Source of the DNA: Rhexocercosporidium sp. MPI-PUGE-AT-0058
Lineage: Eukaryota; Ascomycota; Leotiomycetes; Helotiales
Direction of reading: 5' to 3'
DNA length: 64,000 nucleotides
Assembly: GCA_020746875.1 (NCBI GenBank)
Contig: JAGTJL010000003.1
Location: 1,488,001 to 1,552,000, forward strand
Shown here piece by piece: positions 33,860-45,910 of the stretch; within the stretch, counting starts at the first letter, position 1; the number at the start of each line of letters is the position of its first letter. A program made the translations under genes and the position numbers. The notes under the pieces are model-generated. The model saw only the letters and a list, made by a program, of their open reading frames with translations, was not told the DNA's origin and did not search any database.

Positions 33860-36712
33860 ATGGACTCAACAATACCATTTTCAAGTAGCAATTTGCATGT
33901 ATTTACACCAGTTAGACGGCGGGAATCGACAATCAACACGAGATTACTCAATGCCGACCATGAGCAGGAATGGACAGCTGCACGATGCCACCGACTACTT
34001 CGAGCCTTAACTTCGAGAGTTGCTATTCTCAAGAGAGATCTTTCGCGGTTCCAGTTCATGGGGACGGGGAACGAGGCTCTCAGTAATGGAAGGACAGTTT
34101 CGCAGCGGGATCCAAGAGCTGCTGACACAGAGTGGACAAAAACGAAGAAACGGATCAGACAAACATATTCCGGCAGGGGAGGAAGAAGTGGAAATGGCCT
34201 GGATGCCTCGAAGGGGGGATCTCGAGCCGCAGTGTCAAAGAACACCAGGAAATCTCTTCTTCCTGGGGAGGTCGCAGTTCCAACTCCTATACTTGCTCGA
34301 GCTAGGGGCGAAAATCCACTCCCACAGCCTCCACCGTGGCCGACATTCAACGAACCACGGGCAGAGATTCTCGGAAGGAATAAACGTCCCAGAACACGGC
34401 ATACGGCCAATGATGGCGAAGGTCAATTCCAATTATTCGAAACTTTACGAGACTTGCGGCAGAAGGTCACAGCAGCGCGGTATACAACCTATGAAGGTAT
34501 ATACAATGGGCTAGAGGCATTGCTTCGTACTACAACAAAGGACGGATCGGAGGAAAGGACGAAACCAAAAGGACCAAGATCATTGCTATCAATGGCGCTT
34601 CACGTAGTTCCGCGCTACATCACCCAACAAGAAGGGTTGTTAGCAGCACACATGGAGGAAACCGGTAGCAAAACAGCACTCAACCAGAGGGACATCGCAA
34701 CTGAGATTTACGACGAGCTGGAGTCTTTTGGATCATCTGGACATGGTTGGAAACGCTTGAAGGTCATTGTTCGATCACATGGGATCCAAGTACTTAGTGA
34801 TGCTATCCATTTGGGTGTATTCGACGACGGATTTTGTGGCGTCTTAATCGCCCATTGCATCAACGCATTTGCTATCGAAGAAGCTCAGTCTCTTCTTTCA
34901 GCTCTACTATCCTCGAAACAATACCCAAGTCCAAAAACCCTCTATGACACCCCAATCCGCCCGCTATCGATGCTATGGAACTTTACCGAGTTCACTAGCC
35001 GTATCTCATTCCAGTTCAGGGAACTGTCAAGTATTCTCTCGAATGGATTGCTCCCTGTTGAATGGCTTGCAACCAAAGAATTTGCTCCGGTTTGGACCAG
35101 GGCCATTCAGCACCTCACTCCTGGTATGATTGATGAGGATGCCGTCGCATTTCTGGACAATGCTTTATCTCTGTTGTGTTCTACCAACACAGAACCACCG
35201 ACTTCAGCAAAAAATGCAGTATCGGAGGCTGTCAAGAATACCTTTTCGAGCCTTCTTACAACTCTCTCATCAATTGTGAGGCTGAGCAAGGAAACCCGGC
35301 AAGAGGAGACCGAAAGTCCAGGCAGCGCTGCTCGATACGGCCATATCGTGGCCATTCTGAAGGGATGCCTGGCTCAAAGTGGCAGCTCTGATATGCAAAA
35401 CATGTTGATGCTGTCAAATGTCATCGTCCAGGAAGAACTGCCCAACCTGGCCGACCCAGACAACTCGCTGCTCGATGCACTTCTGGCCCGAATGCAGCAA
35501 AAGGATGCCAGCTCACGAGCCTCCTCTACGTACACTCAGGCCGTCCACTTCATTTGTCAAGTCGCCAGATGTTGTGGAAGAGGATCCGCAAGCCAAGGCT
35601 TTGAACATCTGGAACAGATACACCTTATGATGGAGGCATCTGCATCTCAAAATGATAGAAGTAGTCTTGTTCAAGGGTTGATTGTTGACAGCGCCTTTGC
35701 TTTTGCCCAGAAAGCCCCGGACCGCAAGCACATCGATTATGCTTCCACCTTGGATACGAATTTCTGTGCAAGAAGGCTTGACGTCGATACGAGTTTGCAC
35801 GAATCCAGTGAAGGGGATTTTGACGATGATATGAGTGGCTTCCGTTGGGAGGAAGGCATAGGCGAGTGGGTGACTGCAACGCCAGCAGCCGTTGCCAAAA
35901 AAAAGATCATTGCCCCAAAAGCTTTTGCTCATGACTCCGAGTGCGATACTCCGTATCGACCTCCGCCAAAACTACGGAGGCTCGAGAGCCAGCCAGCTCC
36001 AGTTGTGCATGTTAGCTCTTCTCAAATTAGCAGTCCGAACTTTGACGATTCCATGGGGGTATATTCTCTACCAACATCCTCCAGTGGCTTGGAACAAGAG
36101 GCGATTTACATCGCATCCGAAGATGAAGAGGACTCTTTTCTTGAAGGAACAGCTCTGGCCGAGAGCGATGATGAGCTTGGCTCGGAATCATCTCAAGAAC
36201 TTGTGGATTCTGTATCTGAAGACGACATCAGTAAGATGGAGGTCTCGTTCGCCGAAGATTCATTTGTCTCACGTAGTTCATCTATATCACTTGCAAGCCA
36301 AGCATCTCCCGGGCGGCCAATAATTAGCAGAGGACCCAGACTCAACAGAAAACTACTTCGCAACAGTCAGGACTGGCATGTCTCCGAAGACTCCTTCGTG
36401 ACTAACGCGCCATCGGTAATATCAAACGAGGAAAGCGAATCCACAGGCCACCGCGAGTTCGTCGACCGAGCACCAAGACTGGGGAGGAGGGCGCTTCGAT
36501 CGAGTCAAGCTTGGCAATTGTTTGACGACAGCGATGATGAGTTGAGCATCCTCTCAGACTCATCTCATAGCGATCAAGCGTTGAGAGATGTTACAAGCAC
36601 GGGAAGATCCAACGCCCGGGGTCCACGTCAAGTAAAGCCAGCAATGCCACCGAAAACCAGGTCCATGAAAGCCATTCCTCGTAGCGACAGTGAAGATGAG
36701 TTGTGCATCTGA
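33860..36712 (+). CDS. Large protein of unknown function with repeated C-terminal motif
   Basis: One uninterrupted exon encodes 950 residues. Residues 1-70 include a segment likely to be helical (EWTAARCHRLLRALTSRVAI). About 70-190 is basic and disordered. Residues about 195-670 look like an all-helical, repeat-like fold of alternating Leu-rich helices (for example GVFDDGFCGVLIAHCINAFA). The last 280 residues are acidic and Ser-rich with many Ser-Asp/Glu pairs, as in CK2-type phosphorylation sites. In this tail a motif occurs twice, PRLNRKLLRNSQDW at residue 826 and PRLGRRALRSSQAW at 872, each followed by an acidic stretch. There is no signal peptide, membrane segment or catalytic motif. A nuclear scaffold is a possible reading, but function is unknown. 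The start is the first in-frame ATG. Confidence 0.75.
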   Translation: MDSTIPFSSSNLHVFTPVRRRESTINTRLLNADHEQEWTAARCHRLLRALTSRVAILKRDLSRFQFMGTGNEALSNGRTVSQRDPRAADTEWTKTKKRIRQTYSGRGGRSGNGLDASKGGSRAAVSKNTRKSLLPGEVAVPTPILARARGENPLPQPPPWPTFNEPRAEILGRNKRPRTRHTANDGEGQFQLFETLRDLRQKVTAARYTTYEGIYNGLEALLRTTTKDGSEERTKPKGPRSLLSMALHVVPRYITQQEGLLAAHMEETGSKTALNQRDIATEIYDELESFGSSGHGWKRLKVIVRSHGIQVLSDAIHLGVFDDGFCGVLIAHCINAFAIEEAQSLLSALLSSKQYPSPKTLYDTPIRPLSMLWNFTEFTSRISFQFRELSSILSNGLLPVEWLATKEFAPVWTRAIQHLTPGMIDEDAVAFLDNALSLLCSTNTEPPTSAKNAVSEAVKNTFSSLLTTLSSIVRLSKETRQEETESPGSAARYGHIVAILKGCLAQSGSSDMQNMLMLSNVIVQEELPNLADPDNSLLDALLARMQQKDASSRASSTYTQAVHFICQVARCCGRGSASQGFEHLEQIHLMMEASASQNDRSSLVQGLIVDSAFAFAQKAPDRKHIDYASTLDTNFCARRLDVDTSLHESSEGDFDDDMSGFRWEEGIGEWVTATPAAVAKKKIIAPKAFAHDSECDTPYRPPPKLRRLESQPAPVVHVSSSQISSPNFDDSMGVYSLPTSSSGLEQEAIYIASEDEEDSFLEGTALAESDDELGSESSQELVDSVSEDDISKMEVSFAEDSFVSRSSSISLASQASPGRPIISRGPRLNRKLLRNSQDWHVSEDSFVTNAPSVISNEESESTGHREFVDRAPRLGRRALRSSQAWQLFDDSDDELSILSDSSHSDQALRDVTSTGRSNARGPRQVKPAMPPKTRSMKAIPRSDSEDELCI

Positions 36713-37360
36713 ATCAAGCTGTTCCGTTTCCCCAACGTCAACATCGAGACCCCCAACGCCTGGAGTTGGCGGTTCCATTCTCAAGATGTTTGACGTCGAT
36801 GGTGAAGTGCGATCCACGCGTCCTGTACAGATCATATGCTGATAGATAAGATCCCCACCCAACCCATCTGGTTGGGCCAAGCGAAAGATGGGATGGAGAA
36901 GCCGACGTCAGCAGTATTTCACGATGCGAAGCGAAACAAAAATTTCCGATCGTTCACCTCAAAGGTGCCGATAACCAACTGTTCTCCCTTTATCTCTCAC
37001 CAGGCAAACAGGTCTGGCACTCCGTCGCGAGCCGCTGATACAACGTTTGTGTCACCATGATTGTGGTCCCTAGTTTTGGGCTGTCGGGATAGGACATGCG
37101 CATGGACGAAATGAATGACTACTGCGTGTAACGACTGCGTGCAAAAGTCATCTCATGTTTTCTCTGCCTCATGTGCTTGAAGGGCTGCGAAGGGTTGACC
37201 TGAGACCGTGACGTGCCTTGGCCACTCGGCTGAAGCTGCCCAGTAGACACGTGAAACGGCACTACTCATCTAAACTTTGTGGATATTTCTGTTTTCTATT
37301 AACAGCATCACTTTAGTGTCTATAGTGGTCAATAGATTTTTATCACAAGCGGATTCAGTG

Positions 37361-37390
37361 GAATTGAATTGAATTGAATCGAATCGAATC
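37361..37390. repeat. GAATT/GAATC pentanucleotide repeat
   Basis: Three GAATT units pass into GAATC units, ending in overlapping CGAT steps. Confidence 0.8.
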
Positions 37391-38631
37391 GATCGATTGC
37401 CTTGCTTTGCTTTGTTGTTTCGTTTCCCAGGTGCCTTCCCATCACATTCCCATGTCTCGCCCAATCTCCACACGGAGGCACGAACGCCGGCACCCGCAGC
37501 ACGCAGGACGCAAGGCGTGCTGAGTAAATTATCGTGTTTAGTGCCTCCTCATATTGCAGTTTCCCCGATGAAATGAAACAAAAAACCTCCCAAAAGGCAC
37601 AATTTTACTTTTTTCCATGTTCAGGTTTTATGCGAAGCGAGCGTCGAGACTGCTATTGCATTTATTCACAACACGAGGAGGAGCATGAGCAACCCGGAGA
37701 TGTATCTCCCAATATGCTAGCTAGTCCCGAGTTCCAGATTCTTTTCCCCAAAGCTCCCGGCAGATATATTACCTGGCGTACAGTATGTCTTCTCCGCGAG
37801 ATTGGGCGGTTTTGGGAACGCGGAGGATGAGGGTGGAGAGCGGAAGGGATTGGCGCTCGCTTTTGCTTGGAAACGGGAACCGAGGTAGAGGAAGTGGATT
37901 CGCATAGATTGATGGGTATTTTTAATTTGGGGGGTGGGGTGGGGTTGGGAGGGGTTCCTTGAGTCGAGAGATTGTTGTCGTTCGATTATTAGATGTTTAG
38001 ATGTTAGATGTTTGATGACGGGTGTTTCGTGGGGAGGGGAGGGGAGGGAGGCTTGTGTAGAGTGCGGGAGATATCATATGTTGTTTTGTATGTAGATGAT
38101 ATGGTATGGACGGCCTTGCAACTGGGAAGTGGCCTGGATGAGGATGGTGATGATGATGAATACTCGGCAAGACTTGACGGTTCTGTAACTTCCGATCGTG
38201 GACGTGTTAGAGAGTTATCCGATGTATGGAGGAGGACCATGCGCTTATCGACGAAGGAACGAACGACCCGATGTGTGATGATGATAATGATGATGATGGC
38301 GTACAGTACGTGCGTGCATGCCGTTTGATGCTCCTCGTGGCATGAACGTACCGTGACCATGGATGATTCAGGAGGCTGAGAGATGATGCTGCTGATGGGT
38401 GGTACCGATGTTGGACTGTTAGTAATGCATGGGTAACACGCATGGCAGGGAGGGAGATGGACGGATATGCAAGCAGGCTCACCCCGTCGAAAAGATCGTT
38501 GAGGATCTGAAACCTTGAAATTATCAGAAATCTCTCAGAGGTCTACACGGGGGGGGGGGCGAAGAATGAAGGTTGGTTTGGGTGAGGCTGTCTGTCGAAA
38601 GTGTCTAGACCATTCTATGGCAAGAATGGTA

Positions 38632-38885
38632 CTATCCCCCCCCCTGTATAATGTTATTCGGCGGAGATGTGTGGGTAGCTGGCAAGGGTGTTTGACCAGT
38701 GAAATTAACTGCTTTCGGCTCTAGAAGTTTCTACTTGCACCCCTTGATGTGATAACAGACCAAATTTTGGCCTGTGCAAAGGCCATGTCAAGGCTCTGAC
38801 AAGGCTCTCTAGCCAGTCAGAGGTGCTGTTTCCTGGATTCGACCTACACATCTCCGCCGAATAACATTATACAAGGGGGGGATAG
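38632..38885. mobile_element. MITE-like element, probable Tc1/mariner type
   Basis: Terminal inverted repeats of about 40 bp bound a 254-bp segment. The left arm (38632-38671) runs CTAT, a C-run, then TGTATAATGTTATTCGGCGG and AGATGTG. The right arm (38846-38885) is its reverse complement apart from two fewer C's and one base. The dinucleotide TA directly flanks both sides (38630-38631 and 38886-38887), as expected for a Tc1/mariner target-site duplication. The interior has no open frame, so the element would depend on a transposase elsewhere. The near-identity of the arms suggests fairly recent insertion. Confidence 0.8.
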
Positions 38886-39846
38886 TACGTACTCGTCAGG
38901 GACAGGAGGAAGACGACGTATAGCCAACAGAGACTAACAGTAGAGTAGATGCAAACACAAACCTACACCTCCAAATACACCTCCCAGACCTTTACCTTTC
39001 CGCCCATTGCCCAATGACTGTCGCAGGATAACGCTCGCGTGCGGTGGGCGCAAAGGGGAAGTCTCGATGATCGGGCCTTGATTCGCTGGCAGGGCTGGCA
39101 CCGCATGCGCCGACCTGCCCAAGTACTTGTAGTAGGCCCTTGAATTTTCATCAATCCTCAGGGGTACGAGTAAGGACTTCGTAAGTACTTCTACCAAGTG
39201 ACTACGTTTAACTCCCTGAGCTGCACAGGGATTCGGGCTGGTGAAACGGCGTGAACCCACTTTGGCGTCCCCCTAATGCCTGCTGAGGCCGCCTGGGCAT
39301 CTCATCGTCGAACCCCGCACGCAGCAGGGCAGGGAAGTTGGACTGTCCCGTACCTGCGCCGGCAACCTGTCGATGGATGGCTGCTGTGGCGGCTGAGAGC
39401 AACACTGATACGCAACAGCCATGGCCAACCCTGAAGTCAAGTCGGAACAAGATATGAAGATCAGCCAGCACTGGAGGTTTAATTTGTAGCCTCAAAAACC
39501 TTCCTGGGCAAGTCGGAGAGGGACTGTACTGTGGATTCGGATTCTGTTGCAAGGACGACGACGACGATAACGACAGCGACCACGACGATCCGACTCTCGG
39601 CAAGCATACATAATAAAAGTACTTCTACGTCTAAGAAGAGCCTCACTCGGACACCCACTCCCTCCCCTGCCTGCCAGCACACTGCAAGCAGAATCCACTC
39701 CATCCTCATCCTCACTCCACTGCTGACAGTCCAGTCCTGTACCCGGTTGTTGAGTCGAGGTCGAGTGGGGTTGGACGCGTTTGACGGGGCAGGGGATTGA
39801 TTCTGTTCTGTTTAGTTCTCACTTCTTCTTATACGCCACTGCCCGC

Positions 39847-39882
39847 CGCCCCCCTTCCCCTTCCCCTTCCCCTTCCCCTTCC
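39847..39882. repeat. CCCCTT hexanucleotide tract
   Basis: Four or more tandem CCCCTT units on the plus strand, 0.7 kb upstream of the ferric reductase-like start codon. Confidence 0.75.
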
Positions 39883-40607
39883 TAGGGGTCCGTCCAGTCC
39901 AGTCCTGTACTGTAGATCTTAACGAGTTCTCGTCCCGTTCCCGTTCCACTTCCACCCAAACCGCCAGCCGCCAGCCGCCAACCACCTGCATCATCATCTA
40001 TCTCCCTCCCCCCTTCTTACCGAACCCACTCACTCACCCACCTACCCACCTCATCTCCCTTTGTTTTCCCTAGATTCTCGTTGGCCTCATCTTAGGCCTT
40101 TCCTTCTTCTTCCTTTCCCCCTCGTGCTTGCGCGACCATCTTTCTCCGACTTCTGCTCTGTCTTGAGCGGCAACACTCTAGGACTACTCAACAACGGCCC
40201 CCAGATTGAGTGTGTTGCCCTTCAAATTCAAACACTCCTCGGACTCAGGACGACCGCTTCACGCAAACGACACAAAACACCCCTCGATTGGGTTCCACGA
40301 TCTTTAAACCGACAATTTCCCAGCCTCCAACTTCTTGTTCTTCTTGGGATATTCTGTTTACTGCTGGCCATTTAGCAGAAATATTCACCACCTTCTTTAC
40401 CTACCAATCCCTTCGTCTGAGGCTGGAAACATCCTCCATCTCCAATCATAACTCATATTGTGATCTTCAACGCTACCCGCTCTAGGATCTTGGGCCTACC
40501 CGCCAACCCTCGTATTATTCACGTCACCGTACAACGCGATTACCATTCTTGAAAAGGATCTTTTTATCTCTATTCCTCGCATCTCACGACAGAAACGAGT
40601 CGACAAC

Positions 40608-42562
40608 ATGTCTTCCTCACTCCGGCGGTGCCTGGCCGTGATGGCTCTGGCGAACCTGGTTTCCGGAGCAGCACCACCAGCCCCAACTGGAGCCGCGGCC
40701 GTCGCAGCAACGAAAGAATCGGCCAAAGCGAATGCCCTGAACAACGATTTCTACAACTATCTCTTCATTATTTGCGGTTCCCTGATCGTGGTGATGATCG
40801 TGTGGAGGTTGAGCACTGAGCTGGTCAAATATGTTCGCCAATTAACCTCCCTGAGCAACGAGACGCAGTCATACTTCGTTACTCCATCGGACAGATTCGC
40901 CAGCTTCAAGAAGCATCTTCTCTATGCCCCGATCTTTAGCAAGAGACACAACAGGGAATTCCAAATGTCGTCGGCCGTCAACATGGGAACGCTTCCTACT
41001 CGTCTGCAACTCGCATTTCTTATTGGATATTTTGGCACAAACATCGCCTTCTGTGTTGTCAGCATCAACTGGGATCTAGCATACGGCGATACCCTGAAGC
41101 AGCTCAGAAATCGTACTGGTATACTCGCCGTTGTCAACATGGTAAGTTGTCCTCCCGTCACGTGCGATGCTTTACTCACTCGTTTAGATACCACTGTTTA
41201 TCATGGCTGGACGAAACAACATTCTCATCAACTGGCTCAATATCTCCTTCGATACCTTCAACTTACTACACAGATGGTTCGGCCGCATCGTGGTTCTTGA
41301 GGCACTTACCCACACTCTCGCGTGGATGCTCTCAACAGTTGCAAGGGGGGGTTGGTCTGCAGTTCAGGCCGCAATCACTGGAACTCCATTCATCACTTAC
41401 GGATTCATTGTATGTTACCCACCGTATCCAGTGTGATCGTTTCCTTACTCATTATCTAGGCTACTGTCGCTTTCGTTACAATCTCAATCCAAGCTAGTTC
41501 CATCTTCAGACACGCCTTCTACGAAACCTTCAAGTATCTCCATATCGCCCTCGCCATTTCTAGCATCATTGGACTGTGGTATCATCTCAAGCTGGCAGAG
41601 GTTCCTCAACTCAAGCTTTTGTATGGAGTCATTGGTATTTGGGCAGCCGAACGCGGTATGCGACTTATCAAGTTGGTATGGAGAAACGGAACTGGATCCA
41701 AAGCCCTCGTCGAAGCCCTCCCAGGCAACGCTGTTCGTGTCACCGTTGACATGCCTCGACCATGGACCTTCAAGGCCGGCCAACACGCCTACCTATACAT
41801 GCCATCCGTCGGACTGTTTACTTCGCATCCATTCTCGGTTGCTTGGTCTGAAGAGGCAGAGAACTTGGAGGGCGAGAAGCTGGCCATGAACAGACAGGAC
41901 ATCTTGTCTATGAAGAAGACTACCATGTCGTATGTCATCCGTGAGCGAACCGGCTTCACCAAAAAGCTATTCAAGAAAGCCGAAGGATCTCCGGATGGGA
42001 AGTTCTACACCAATTGTTTCACTGAGGGACCATATGGAGGAAAGCACATGGTGAGTTGTCCGCTTCTTAAGTAAAGGATACGTGCTAACAATACTAGATG
42101 ACTTCATATGGAACAGTAATGCTAGTCGCAGGAGGCGTTGGAATCACCCACCAAGTACCTCACGTCCGTAATCTAGTAGCCGGCTATGCCAACGGGTCCG
42201 TTGCGGCCCGCAAGATCGTTCTTGTCTGGATCATCCAATCCCCCGAACATCTCGAATGGATCCGACCATGGATGACCTCCATCCTCGCGATGGATAAACG
42301 CCGCGATGTTCTCCGCATCATGCTCTTCATCTCGCGTCCTCGCTCGACCAAGGAAATCCACAGCCCGTCCGCAACTGTACAGATGTTCCCCGGTCGACCC
42401 AACATCGAGACTCTGATGGATCTCGAGATCGAAAATCAAGTTGGTGCTATGGGTGTCTCTGTGTGTGGGTCCGGTGCATTGAGTGATGATGTGAGGAGTG
42501 CTGTTAGAGCTAGACAGCATGTGACCAATATCGATTTCGTGGAGGAGGCGTTCTCGTGGTAG
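40608..42562 (+). CDS. Ferric reductase-like transmembrane flavocytochrome
   Basis: Four exons (40608-41141, 41188-41409, 41460-42050, 42098-42562) with 46-50-nt introns encode 603 residues. A signal peptide covers about residues 1-21 and a first membrane helix about 47-65. The ferric-reductase domain holds two H-x13-H pairs for the two b-type hemes: His206/His220 in LLHRWFGRIVVLEALTH and His280/His294 in LHIALAISSIIGLWYH. The C-terminal half has the FAD site (AGQHAYLYMPSVGLFTSHPF with HPFS) and the NAD(P)H loop (GTVMLVAGGVGITHQVPHVR), and ends near the membrane with FVEEAFSW. Fre-family enzymes move electrons from cytosolic NADPH through FAD and heme across the membrane, usually to Fe(III) or Cu(II) chelates. 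NADPH-oxidase activity is less likely because NOX-specific features are missing. The substrate metal is not determined. Confidence 0.92.
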
Positions 42563-44146
42563 AAATCTCGAACAATTGTCCGACGCTCTGAGGGTTTATG
42601 GATAGATGGTACGGATTTGATGGGAGGAGATGGGATAGATCTCAAGTTTCTTTGGCATGTCTTTCGTTAGCTTCATGGCTTCGAGGCATCTGCCCCTTTT
42701 TGGATACGAGGGAGATATCGATCGGGAAGATCACACAGCGCAGACACAGGCACACTTTCTTTGTACATGATAGGGAATCGGGTAGACTAGGCCAGGCAAG
42801 CAAAGGCCGGGAAAAGGGGAAAGTAAAGAGAGAAGAGCTTAGTTCTAGTATGAGCTGGCCGAAAATGACACAGCTTGCTGCGCAGCTATCCATCAGTCTT
42901 TTACTTCCTGACGTTCGTGCCTGCTCCTATCTTCAGCTTCTCCTGATATTAATGCTCGAAAGAGATCTCTAAATGGACTCTGCTATGTGTGTACATGAGC
43001 ACTTGCGTACCAGTTCAATGCTGGAAGGTCAAAAAATATTACAGGAATCCTATGATAGGAATCTGGACTTCCGGATCCTTCATCTTCGTGCCTGACATTC
43101 CCGTGTCCTGGAGGTCTAAGCGAGACTGGGACATCGGTGCCAGTTAGAAGTAGATTCTGGGGCAGGTAATATATCCATAACAAATGGGTGTATTGTGGTG
43201 GATCTGATTGAAGGTTTCCTTGAAGTTTTGCATTCAAACTCAAGTAGAGGATTCTAACCAGGTGCTTACCTGTACAGCTAGCTGAGTTACTGTTTGACTA
43301 TTGATTTTCCTTTATCGTCAGCTAGATAGATAGGGTCGAGATTTAACCAGACCAGCCCTATGACAGCATCGTCAGACCTCCCTAGTAGTAGCAGAGGAGA
43401 AGAAAGTGGAACGCATAGTATTGCTACCTGTCAATGAAAACATTCTAGTTATTATACTTACCACAACTTTCATGTGAAATGTCATTCGTTGAAATACGTG
43501 GGTAGGTGCGGTGCTTATAAAGAGATACCTGAACTATTGGACTCCAATAAGTGCCAAGAACTGCCCCTCTCTTATCGGCTGCCCCATTCCCGGTTATTGT
43601 CTGTTATCGCGCATGACCTCTCTCAGCCCAACCTTCGAAGTGCATCCCAAGACATATCTCCCCTACGTGCGTACAATACTACAGGACATGACTGCTCACC
43701 TGCTTGTGTGCTCCGCTCTGCTTACTCTTCTCTCCTAGACCTCCACCTCTCTCTTTCTCCCTAGGAGCATAACAGCAAACACCGAATAGACGACAAACGA
43801 GCTAGCTTGTCATCGCTGCCTAGCTGCATCTCACTTCCGGACAACAGCAGCACGAGTTCGAGTTGCTTTACTGCACAGCATTCATTCACTGACCTCCTAC
43901 GACAAACCTACGAACCTACAAACTTTGAAAGCATTGGAAAACAAGAAGGATCTCCAGGGATATCTACAGCACCCGCACAAGCCCCAACCAGAACGAGAAC
44001 GCCCTTTCGAACGAGAGTTGATAAGGAAGGCTGGCCAAATTTAGACAGGAAAGGACAGGACAGGAATAAGACAAGTAGAAGACATCTTGGAAGTGAGCTC
44101 AGATTGAGACAGAGAGGAAGAGCAAGAAAGGAACATAAGAGCCAAA
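42563..44146. other. Intergenic region and yippee-gene leader
   Basis: About 1.6 kb. No supported gene. The part from about 43700 is rich in C and A on the plus strand and probably forms the leader of the yippee-like gene. Confidence 0.4.
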
Positions 44147-44576
44147 ATGGGGCTCTCATACAACGTCTACCTGAACAGCCACAAGATCTACGGCTGCAAG
44201 AACTGCAAAGCCCATCTCTCGAATCATGAGGATATCATCAGTCGGGTATGTCCTCTCCTCCCCCTTCCTTCCCTCAACCTTCCAAACCCGCTCTTCCCAA
44301 CTCGCTCAGGGAGTTCCTCCTAACATCTCTCCCCACCACCAGAACTTCCGCGGCCAGCACGGCAAAGCCTACCTCTTCAACAACGTCGTCAACGTCGTAG
44401 CGGGCGACGCCTCGGAGCGCAACATGACGACCGGCAAGCACATCGTGCGGGACATCGCGTGCAGGCAGTGCAATGAGACGGTCGGTTGGAAGTACGATAA
44501 GGCGTATGAGGCGAGTGAGAAGTATAAGGAGGGGAAGTTCATTCTGGAAGCGGAGCTACTTTGTAATGTTACCTAG
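44147..44576 (+). CDS. Yippee-like zinc-binding protein
   Basis: Two exons, 44147-44245 and 44343-44576, with a 97-nt intron (GTATGT...ACCAG), encode 110 residues, the normal length of the family. The zinc-binding pairs are visible: Cys17-x2-Cys20 (YGCKNCKAHLS) in exon 1 and Cys73-x2-Cys76 (DIACRQCNETVGWKY) in exon 2. Between them lie the typical block NFRGQHGKAYLFNNVVNV and TTGKHIVRDI, and the protein ends KFILEAELL plus a short tail. The yippee fold is a beta-rich Zn-stabilised domain also found in cereblon and Mis18. Fungal members include Moh1, linked to stress and stationary-phase survival. The molecular function is not defined. It is probably nuclear or cytosolic, with no signal peptide. 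Confidence 0.93.
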
Positions 44577-45910
44577 GGGATTTCACTCTGCTCTGCTCTG
44601 AATTTCACCTGGTGCTTTGGCCTTGGCTCTTGGCTTGGATCTCTGGGGTGAGAGATGGAAAGGGGACACGATGGAGGGAGGGCAATTTGCGTTCAGGTGG
44701 GCGTTTCTAAGGCAGTGCTCAGTTAGGGCGTGTAAGCAGGTGATCAAGGTGTTCGTTCCTCTGGAGTTCGTCTCTGCTTCGGTTTGCTCTCCTCGGCTTT
44801 GCTTTTTTCTGCTTGGGATGGGATTGGGTTTCAACACTAGGATATGGGGTTTGTTACTTGCCTTTGGACGGATGGATGGACGGATGGATGGATGGATAGC
44901 ATGCATGGAAATCTGGACACCAGTACGGCGGGTGTTAGCAAATGGAATGGAATCTCCTTCGCCAAAAGTCTAAATTTCTTTTAAGTCTAAAGAACGTCGT
45001 ATTTCCTTATTAAATTTTTTTTTAAGGAGCTCCGTCCTGCGAGCAAGCAAGTGGAGAAGAATGCAATCATTACAACGGATAAGTGGTCAAAACTTATTAC
45101 TCAAGGAAGGAATTCCATCCCCAGGATATCACCATAGCGGGGTAAATCTTCGAGGGACCGACCCGCGATTCTCCATACCTACCAAATGGTCCACCATAAT
45201 CTCAACAATGCCAATTCATATCAACAGAATATCAAACTCACCTCTTCGTTTTAAAGTCTTTAGGCAGTCCCAGGTTTAGGAAGAAAAACGGATTGAGCTT
45301 TGGAATGGAATTGTGACGTCTGAAATATCGTTGGAATATTCCCGGTCAAGCTACATACATATTCTGGAGATCAAGCCGTGGCAGAATTTCAGGTCGGGCA
45401 AGACTTCGTTTAGACGGGGGGATTGAAATCAACAGGAGGGATTGAAAGAATAGGTCCTCGAGGGTTCGATTTGAGACGTAGGAAGACTCGTGAGTCTGAC
45501 GGTAGAATAAAGACTGAGTATATTGGCTTTCCTGGAGAGAAAGTGTAGGCTGTTTGCAGTGATTTTTCAATTTTTATGACCACATCGGGGTAATTTGGGG
45601 TGGGGGGAAGTGCATGATGGAGAGGTAAGCTCTCCATCATTGCTTGACTATTCCTCATACCGTTGGCTAAGCTTGAGGATGCTGAGCACTTGCTTTGTAC
45701 TTTCAGAAGCATTGCATGTTCAACTGGGAGAGGCAGAACCTGCTAAAATCAGCATGAAGCTTCTAAGAAGGGAATTGGGTCCTGACCAGTATAGCTTCAA
45801 TTCCGAGAGGGGAGTGCCATCATCCGAAGCTTCTCGAAGCTTTCTCCATCCCCGACAATGGGACGTCTTTCCCTCGCTATTGTATATCATATCCCAAAAC
45901 CTTTCCTCTC
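44577..45910. other. Intergenic region
   Basis: About 1.3 kb between the 3' ends of two convergent genes (yippee-like on plus, sen15 on minus). GGATG units near 44869-44898 and a T-run near 45018 are the only notable features. No gene is supported. Confidence 0.4.

Larger units (their letters stand above)
36713..40607. other. 3.9-kb non-coding stretch with a MITE and simple repeats
   Basis: No protein gene is supported. It contains a GAATT/GAATC repeat at 37361-37390, an inverted-repeat element at 38632-38885 (listed separately) and a CCCCTT tract at 39847-39882. From about 39500 onward the plus strand is CT- and CAC-rich and probably represents the promoter and leader of the ferric reductase-like gene. 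Confidence 0.45.

Noticed and set aside
40608..42562. NADPH oxidase (Nox) identity for the flavocytochrome
   Set aside because: The signal peptide, extra N-terminal helix and overall layout fit Fre-type metalloreductases better; H-x13-H pairs are shared by both.
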